Below are positions 8,801 through 12,309 of a DNA stretch of 12,309 nucleotides, in pieces. This DNA is from Chloroflexales bacterium. GTDB taxonomy: Bacteria; Chloroflexota; Chloroflexia; Chloroflexales; Chloroflexaceae. The stretch is taken from contig JAAXUL010000140.1 of NCBI GenBank assembly GCA_013336035.1, forward strand, positions 1-12,309, given 5' to 3'. The translations under genes and the position numbers were made by a program. The notes under the pieces are model-generated. The model made no database searches. It worked only from the letters and a program-made list of their open reading frames with translations, and was not told the origin of the DNA. The stretch's first letter is position 1, and every line of letters begins with the position of its first letter.

Positions 8801-9193
8801 GTCGCTCTGCTGGCGCAGCTTCGCGTCGGCGAGGTGCTTGTCGAAGGTGTTGTAGCGGTCGAAGAGCGCCTCGTAGCGCTCGAACTGCTCGGCGATGCGC
8901 GGATCGTTGAGCGCCTGGGCGGACCGCCTGAGCTTTCTTGCAAGGTTTTGCTCGAGCTGTAACGGCTTGCGCGTCTCGGGGTAGGCCATGTCCTCGATCT
9001 CGCAGGTCATGGCGTTGAACTCCCGGACGGCGGGCAGCTCGTTGAGCTTGGCAAGCAGATATGTCTTGCCCAGGCCGCCGCGCCCCTGGAAGTAGAGCAC
9101 GCGGCAGCGCTGGTCGTCCGCGGCCTCCCGCAGCAGATCGGTTACCTTGTTCTTTAGATATGCCCGGATCTCGTGCCACTCTACGTCACTCAT
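5834..9193 (-). CDS. Large STAND-type P-loop NTPase with C-terminal helical (TPR-like) repeats
   Basis: A 1119-aa protein expected to be a nucleotide-driven molecular switch. Walker A is GRGGLGKT (residues 37-44). The Walker B-like strand is RLLIGRFDTME (149-159), with Asp156 and Glu159 in the STAND position. A sensor-like strand LVIFAGR (198-204) follows. A charged helical insertion (about 80-140) lies between Walker A and B. Residues about 300-430 look like the helical or winged regions that follow NACHT-type ATPase cores. The rest, to about 1060, is helical, with TPR-like segments such as ALGLNSIAYLHAEIGLLDGA. No catalytic effector domain is seen at either end. The GTPase/ATPase nature is inferred from the motifs. 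The ribosome-binding site is weak (GGGG well upstream), but the ATG sits next to the operon partner 86 bp upstream. Possible roles are signal transduction, an antiphage or conflict sensor, or transcriptional control. Confidence 0.85.
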   Translation of the reverse strand: MSDVEWHEIRAYLKNKVTDLLREAADDQRCRVLYFQGRGGLGKTYLLAKLNELPAVREFNAMTCEIEDMAYPETRKPLQLEQNLARKLRRSAQALNDPRIAEQFERYEALFDRYNTFDKHLADAKLRQQSDQARKQAFIDAWNTVSAHRLLIGRFDTMELLLGDRPADALINQPEATVGMRAVIDWLTDVLPRLRHTLVIFAGRAPSRPSIIETGAPYQDLDSAEADHNKLANNELVLRLNAIGLLQPSDFVIVQRLYSDADLLSYITYYGLDAPPHAIEYIRTITDGVPLLLTLYAESQRQDRLPFEVSLTEVGSRRAFEERLVDTVLNPLRYTTATSDPSTRPRLWLIYCLHILSYARRGLSCPDLDHVLRRVDPHAVLNAALLEDLRKLALVRQMPPLDAYEGENELLYLHDEIWLLIDESLIAEELGFKDLILHALEEQSRERVAAISQSRKPAGLLRAMCDHTHYALTLDITRGYRHYLVYMDHLFAQRNFEDALVLADVFWRMLELRVVRFGTNTPLYRELIAEAKHLSYEVVRRYDRIHYSKLLLALGNNAQAVREAEQLYAELVRRDSIPAPMPHLKDLDVLSTSADGRTLLLSELVLAEGAPLRRTFNPDDVHSWPSDLHLFADLLLTWAHALTLRGADPADLADDPNRPERIFKLLTDLLNDSAHVEHYLTQSRATFGLRLSRDDNLLRLRRTALLGRAYQIDGQRLRQRLEYDDALDRQRLANAAFQSYDRDAISLPEESVKPVVAAIYLNDHIQDELALGLNSIAYLHAEIGLLDGAKRRTANVVERYSQKVRPYYRALMLNTRIEILMRADEFPAADALLAAAQDAAQESEVPRAQGLVALSRARIERWKMNQAHEPRPNVGDHYQAALSMLAAEASTYRDVLDEYARYLRDLAFWYEHDQQPDLQRRDETLLAAHNAMQEAIEKLPLDASQPLLSAELKETLVSLLTARGRYAEAWSLLDTIEQNYMNSAMPLYGQLVAGKLVLQRAIILFVEPGRGDSDRRHALDLLAVALARVYVLGALHHEQRSFEHLAARLVSRHVSPALLTAFVADLNEERYLVSREGLTFQRDNRLTRRRWSEAWERMISYFSTLLEETVADALEASAD
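5840..5864 (-). other. 9-bp perfect hairpin in the last codons of the large NTPase gene
   Basis: GGCCGACGC (5840-5848) pairs with GCGTCGGCC (5856-5864) around a 7-nt loop. On the minus strand the stem ends three bases before the TAA stop codon. No T-run follows, so readthrough into the radical SAM gene remains possible. It could attenuate transcription or stabilise the upstream mRNA segment. Confidence 0.4.
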
Positions 9194-9238
9194 GGCCTGA
9201 TACCCCGCGCTTACGAAGATGAGGGAACGGCGCTGCGA

Positions 9239-9247
9239 ATCATAGCA
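9239..9247 (-). promoter_or_regulatory. Possible extended -10 promoter for the large NTPase gene
   Basis: In the 86-bp gap between the two NTPase genes the minus strand reads TGCTATGAT (9247-9239), an extended -10 element (TGn plus a 5-of-6 match to TATAAT). No acceptable -35 box is present, as allowed for extended -10 promoters. The predicted leader is about 39 nt. This could be an internal promoter supplementing operon readthrough. Confidence 0.3.
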
Positions 9248-9279
9248 TAGAGTGCGGTACGACGTAGCCGCGTAACAGA

Positions 9280-11073
9280 CTACTGGGATGAGTTAAGGCT
9301 GGCGCTGAGCGGCTCTTTCTGCTGCGTGCCAAGTTTCGCGAGCGACACCAGGCCGTGGATCAGCGGGTTAAAGCTGAAGGTGCCGTCGCGGCTATAGCTC
9401 AGGAAGCCCCGGCTGCCAAAGAAGGTGACCACCTGGTCGATCTCGCTGGGGAGGAGGCTCGTGGTGCCGGAGATGCCCATACTCACGCGCTGGCGCAGGG
9501 TGTCAAGGCGCACCGCGCTCTGGTTGCCGGGGTCGAGTATGTTGCGTATCGAGACGCGGAAGCTGTCTTTGTGTCGCAGCTTTGACGGCAGGCAGTCAGC
9601 CGCGCCGAGCCGGTCGTACAGCGCGTCGATGATCTTTGTGCACGAGGCGTCAAATTCGTTGATGAATACGCGATTTACCTGCTCGGCGTCGGCCAGCAGG
9701 GTGCTGAATTTTAGATGGACGTAGTCGTAGAGGGTCTGGTTACTCTGGGCGGGGCGGGGCGGTCGCGGGTCGGCCGAGCGCAGCGCTTCGACGTACGACT
9801 GCTCAAAGGTCTTTAGCGAGTCGATCAGCTCGGCATCGCGGCAGAAGAGCGCATAGAGCGTGGAGCTGGCGAGGCTGGTGTCCTCGTCTTTCGAGTCGAG
9901 GAGGCGCCCGAAGAGCGTATGGAAGCGGGTCGGCCAGCTGGCGCGACAGGCCTCGTCACCGGCGCGCAAAAGCTCTAGCGAGAAGAACAGCCACTCTAGG
10001 AAGGCGTGGGCCCACGTCTTCGGGCGGGCCTCGGCCCGCTCGTAGTAGATAGCCTCGAGGCTGCGGCAGCGCGCCAGGTAGCCGTCGGGCTCGGGCTCCG
10101 CCGCCTCGATCGCGCGGCGCACGGTCGCGCGCAGCTGCTGGTCGATCCGCGCGGGCAGCCCCTGGAGCACCTTCGTGAGCAGGGCCGGCTTGCGGTTCTC
10201 GAGCTCGGCGCGGGCCGACAGCAGGGCGGCGCGCTCGGCGAAGTCGCCGGCTGCCTCCGGGACCTTGAGCAGCACGTCTATCTCTGGCAGGCGCACCACG
10301 CCCAGGTAGCGCATCAGCTGCGCCTGGGTGCGCTCGGTGAAGTGGCTGAGGTCGCTGGGCCTGCCCGGCGTCTGGCGCTGGCGTTGCAGCTGCTTGACGA
10401 AGAAGTCGACGGCCAGCGGGTAGCCGCTCGTGTAGTCGTAGATCGTCTGGGTCAGCGGCTCGAGGCTTTCGAGCTGAGCGTTCTTCAGGTAGAGCTCGAT
10501 CTCGTCGCGCTGGAAGCGCGGTAGCTCGCGCGGCTCGCAGGTGCTGCGCAGATCGCTGAGATCCCAGAAGAGTTCGATGTGGCTTGTCACCACGACGAGG
10601 CTCTGGGGCAGGTTTACGACGGGCTTGATCACATCCTTCTGCAGCCAGCGCCAGTGGTCGAAGTCGCCTGTGTCGTCAATGAGCAAGACGACCGGTCCGA
10701 TCGGCGGGCGCCCGTTATGGATGAGCGAGACCGAGCGGTCGTTGGCGAGCGCCACGTTAGGCAGCTCGCTCTGCTCGAGCCCGGGGATGGCCCTCAGGGC
10801 GGCCAGGATCGGCTGCCAGCTGCGCAGCTCTCGGGCGCCGGGCACCTCGAGCAGGGCGCTCTTGGCGCTCAGGCGCAGCCAGTAGACGCACGCGTGCTCG
10901 CTCAGGCGGCGAAAGGTCTGCCGCAGCAGGTATGACTTGCCGATGCCGGCGATGCCCCAGATATTGATGATCCGTGGGGCCGGGCCGGGGCGCTGGACAG
11001 CCTGAAAGGCGGCGGTGAGCTCGGCGATAACTGCTTCGCGCGACACATCAGGAGGTGTGGTCGGGATATCCAT
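9280..11073 (-). CDS. STAND-family P-loop NTPase, 597 aa
   Basis: A soluble ATPase of the STAND class. Walker A is GIAGIGKS (residues 40-47), Walker B is VVLLIDD (128-134), and the sensor-like strand LVVVTSH follows at 159-165. Residues 204-225 (LTQTIYDYTSGYPLAVDFFV) match the GxP-like segment seen in NB-ARC/NACHT relatives. The remainder is helical. The C-terminus (about 535-580, SEIDQVVTFFGSRGFLSYSR, then FNPLIHGLVSL) has the helix-plus-hairpin look of a winged helix. No effector enzyme or membrane segment is apparent. AAGGAA sits 8 nt before the ATG. The gene follows the winged-helix NTPase gene after a 224-bp gap that carries an 11-bp-period repeat array at its far end. No clear -35/-10 pair was found in the rest of that gap. 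It is the middle gene of three consecutive NTPases. Confidence 0.85.
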   Translation of the reverse strand: MDIPTTPPDVSREAVIAELTAAFQAVQRPGPAPRIINIWGIAGIGKSYLLRQTFRRLSEHACVYWLRLSAKSALLEVPGARELRSWQPILAALRAIPGLEQSELPNVALANDRSVSLIHNGRPPIGPVVLLIDDTGDFDHWRWLQKDVIKPVVNLPQSLVVVTSHIELFWDLSDLRSTCEPRELPRFQRDEIELYLKNAQLESLEPLTQTIYDYTSGYPLAVDFFVKQLQRQRQTPGRPSDLSHFTERTQAQLMRYLGVVRLPEIDVLLKVPEAAGDFAERAALLSARAELENRKPALLTKVLQGLPARIDQQLRATVRRAIEAAEPEPDGYLARCRSLEAIYYERAEARPKTWAHAFLEWLFFSLELLRAGDEACRASWPTRFHTLFGRLLDSKDEDTSLASSTLYALFCRDAELIDSLKTFEQSYVEALRSADPRPPRPAQSNQTLYDYVHLKFSTLLADAEQVNRVFINEFDASCTKIIDALYDRLGAADCLPSKLRHKDSFRVSIRNILDPGNQSAVRLDTLRQRVSMGISGTTSLLPSEIDQVVTFFGSRGFLSYSRDGTFSFNPLIHGLVSLAKLGTQQKEPLSASLNSSQ

Positions 11074-11266
11074 CGCAGACGTTCCTTCTTGCGTGTGAGC
11101 AGGCCCGCGGCTATGCCGGCTTCAGGTGAGGTTGGCGTAGGGTGGCCGTCGCACTGTGAGACAGATCATCCACTAACTAGCCGGTGCGTTCCTGGCACTC
11201 CTGCGACAGCAAGAGCAGTGTAGCGGGAAGAGTGGGGAAACCGAAGGAAGCGCGGGCGATTCGCAC

Positions 11267-11295
11267 TGGACATTTCGCAGACATAGTCTGGACAT
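11267..11295 (-). promoter_or_regulatory. Candidate operator: three 7-bp direct repeats with exact 11-bp period
   Basis: On the plus strand TGGACAT (11267-11273), CAGACAT (11278-11284) and TGGACAT (11289-11295) are separated by 4 bp each. Read in the direction of transcription this is ATGTCCA, ATGTCTG, ATGTCCA. Tandem 7-bp elements with 4-bp gaps are the arrangement bound by PhoB-type winged-helix domains. The array begins 2 bp after the stop codon of a gene encoding such a domain and lies about 190 bp before the start of the 597-aa NTPase. Regulation of that gene by the adjacent product is inference. Confidence 0.6.
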
Positions 11296-11297
11296 GG

Positions 11298-12309
11298 CTA
11301 TGCCTTGCGGTAGTTGTCAAGAACATAGCCTGTGCCCTTGATGGTCTTGATGTAGGTGTTTGACGAGTTGCTGTTGGGCTCGAGCATCGTGCGTAGACGC
11401 TGGATCAGCTTCTCGAGGCTGGCGCGCGCATCGCTGCGCCTGTCCCAGTCGGTGCCGTAGAGCTGCTCGACCATGTGCTCGTAGCGCACGAGCTGAGAGC
11501 GGTTCTCCCAGAGGATCTCGAGGCAGCGTCGCGTGGTGCCGCCCATGGCGAGCTGTAGCCGCCTGCTGCCGATCCAGACATCGCCCCGGGCGTCGAGGAA
11601 GAGCGTCGGGATCGCCCCCGGCTGGTCCGCGGGCCCGGCCGCGCTCTGGTCGGCGGGTGGCCACCGCGGCGCTGGCTGCTCCTGCGCCGCCTCACGCTCC
11701 GCGGGCTCGCTCGGGCCTACGATGGGGCCAGACCTCGCGGCGCTGCCGACCTCGGCGGCGCCGCCGAGGTCAAGTCGCTGGAGCGCGGCCTCGATTGCCG
11801 CCTGGCCGATCAGATCGTGCTCGCTGGTGGCGATCCGGCAGTGCTCCTCGAAGATCATACGCGCCAAATTGAGCATCGGGCGGGGGGCGCAGCCAGAGCG
11901 GGCCACGAGGAGTCGGTCGACGTCGTAGCTGGGCGCGCAGAGGGTGCGAAAGCTATCGACGCGCACAAAGCTGCTGCTGGCGGTCGCGCGGCTGAAGCTG
12001 CGCAGGCGCTCCTGGAGCATCTTGACCAGATCTTCTTCGGCCCAGACCAGGCTATGAGAGGGGACGCGGTCGAGCCGGCCCACGTTGGCCGCGTGCATCG
12101 GCGCCTCGATGTACTGGGGCAGAAAGAAGCGAAAGGCGAAGCCGCACTCCTGGAGCATACCCGGGGCGTCGAGCAGCGGGCGGAGCAGGCTGAAGAGCCG
12201 CTGCGGGTCGTCGCGGGTCTCCTGGAGCTCGTCGAGGCCATCGAGCAGGCAGTAGACGCTGGCGAAGCCGGCGGCCTGGGCCAGGTCCGCAAGGGTGCGG
12301 AGCCACGCC
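11298..12309 (-). CDS. P-loop NTPase with C-terminal OmpR/PhoB-type winged-helix domain, 5'-truncated
   Basis: The frame is open to the window edge, so the start and Walker A motif lie outside. 336 residues are visible. Residues 17-27 (SVYCLLDGLDE) form a Walker B strand of an AAA/STAND/KAP-like NTPase. FRFFLP follows as a sensor-like strand, then a helical segment beginning with W-AEEDLVKMLQERL. An Ala/Pro-rich linker (about 183-235) joins this to a winged-helix output domain (about 236-336). That domain has the Trans_reg_C pattern: LFLD..GDVWIG, LEILWENRSQLVRYEHMVEQ, LEKLIQRLRTMLE, then YIKTIKGTGYVL. There is no receiver domain in the visible part. It is therefore probably a DNA-binding regulator switched by nucleotide state rather than by phosphorylation. 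An 11-bp-period repeat array lies directly behind it. It is the first gene of the minus-strand NTPase cluster inside this window. Confidence 0.88.
   Translation of the reverse strand, partial: AWLRTLADLAQAAGFASVYCLLDGLDELQETRDDPQRLFSLLRPLLDAPGMLQECGFAFRFFLPQYIEAPMHAANVGRLDRVPSHSLVWAEEDLVKMLQERLRSFSRATASSSFVRVDSFRTLCAPSYDVDRLLVARSGCAPRPMLNLARMIFEEHCRIATSEHDLIGQAAIEAALQRLDLGGAAEVGSAARSGPIVGPSEPAEREAAQEQPAPRWPPADQSAAGPADQPGAIPTLFLDARGDVWIGSRRLQLAMGGTTRRCLEILWENRSQLVRYEHMVEQLYGTDWDRRSDARASLEKLIQRLRTMLEPNSNSSNTYIKTIKGTGYVLDNYRKA

Noticed and set aside
7160..8962. Several plus-strand open frames of about 200 aa opposite the 1119-aa NTPase gene
   Set aside because: Antisense shadows with biased composition and no recognisable motifs. 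The minus strand has a continuous 1119-codon frame with Walker motifs.
11217..11245. TACACT as a -10 box for the 597-aa NTPase gene
   Set aside because: The hexamer matches 4 of 6, but the region 17 bp upstream (TTCGGT) is a poor -35. It is too weak to annotate, although an activator at the repeats could compensate.

Overview
The window is GC-rich (roughly two thirds G+C by eye) with a very strong third-position GC bias. It carries a K+-independent membrane pyrophosphatase and large STAND-type NTPases. This fits a high-GC, signalling-rich bacterium. A filamentous phototroph-like Chloroflexota member is my best guess, but it is inferred from protein style and no marker gene proves it.

Layout. 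Positions 1-1782 (+) hold the 3' three quarters of a proton-pumping membrane pyrophosphatase (hppA), closed by a near-perfect 14-bp rho-independent terminator. A small coiled-coil protein gene follows (1937-2407, +). It lies behind an unusual leader with a full-length Shine-Dalgarno match and an 8-codon reading frame. From 2415 to the end every gene is on the minus strand. Read in the direction of transcription (high to low coordinates) these are: (a) a partial P-loop NTPase with a C-terminal OmpR/PhoB-type winged helix (12309-11298); (b) a 597-aa STAND NTPase (11073-9280); (c) a 1119-aa STAND NTPase with a long helical-repeat C-terminus (9193-5834); (d) a radical SAM/SPASM enzyme with a PqqD-like N-terminal region (5690-4239), followed by a 42-nt hairpin; (e) a compact group of unrecognised small genes: a 178-aa helical protein, a 139-aa four-helix membrane protein and a 70-aa basic protein (3986-2773); and (f) a 67-aa two-helix membrane protein with its own promoter (2618-2415).

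How the parts may fit. The most interesting part is 4239-12309. Two base pairs past the stop codon of the winged-helix NTPase are three 7-bp direct repeats with an exact 11-bp period, the spacing that OmpR/PhoB-family domains read on DNA. The simplest model is that the NTPase-winged helix protein binds this array and controls the two STAND NTPases and the radical SAM enzyme downstream. Possible roles are a sensing or conflict system, or a peptide-modification locus whose precursor is not visible here. The grouping and the repeat geometry are seen in the sequence. The function is inference.
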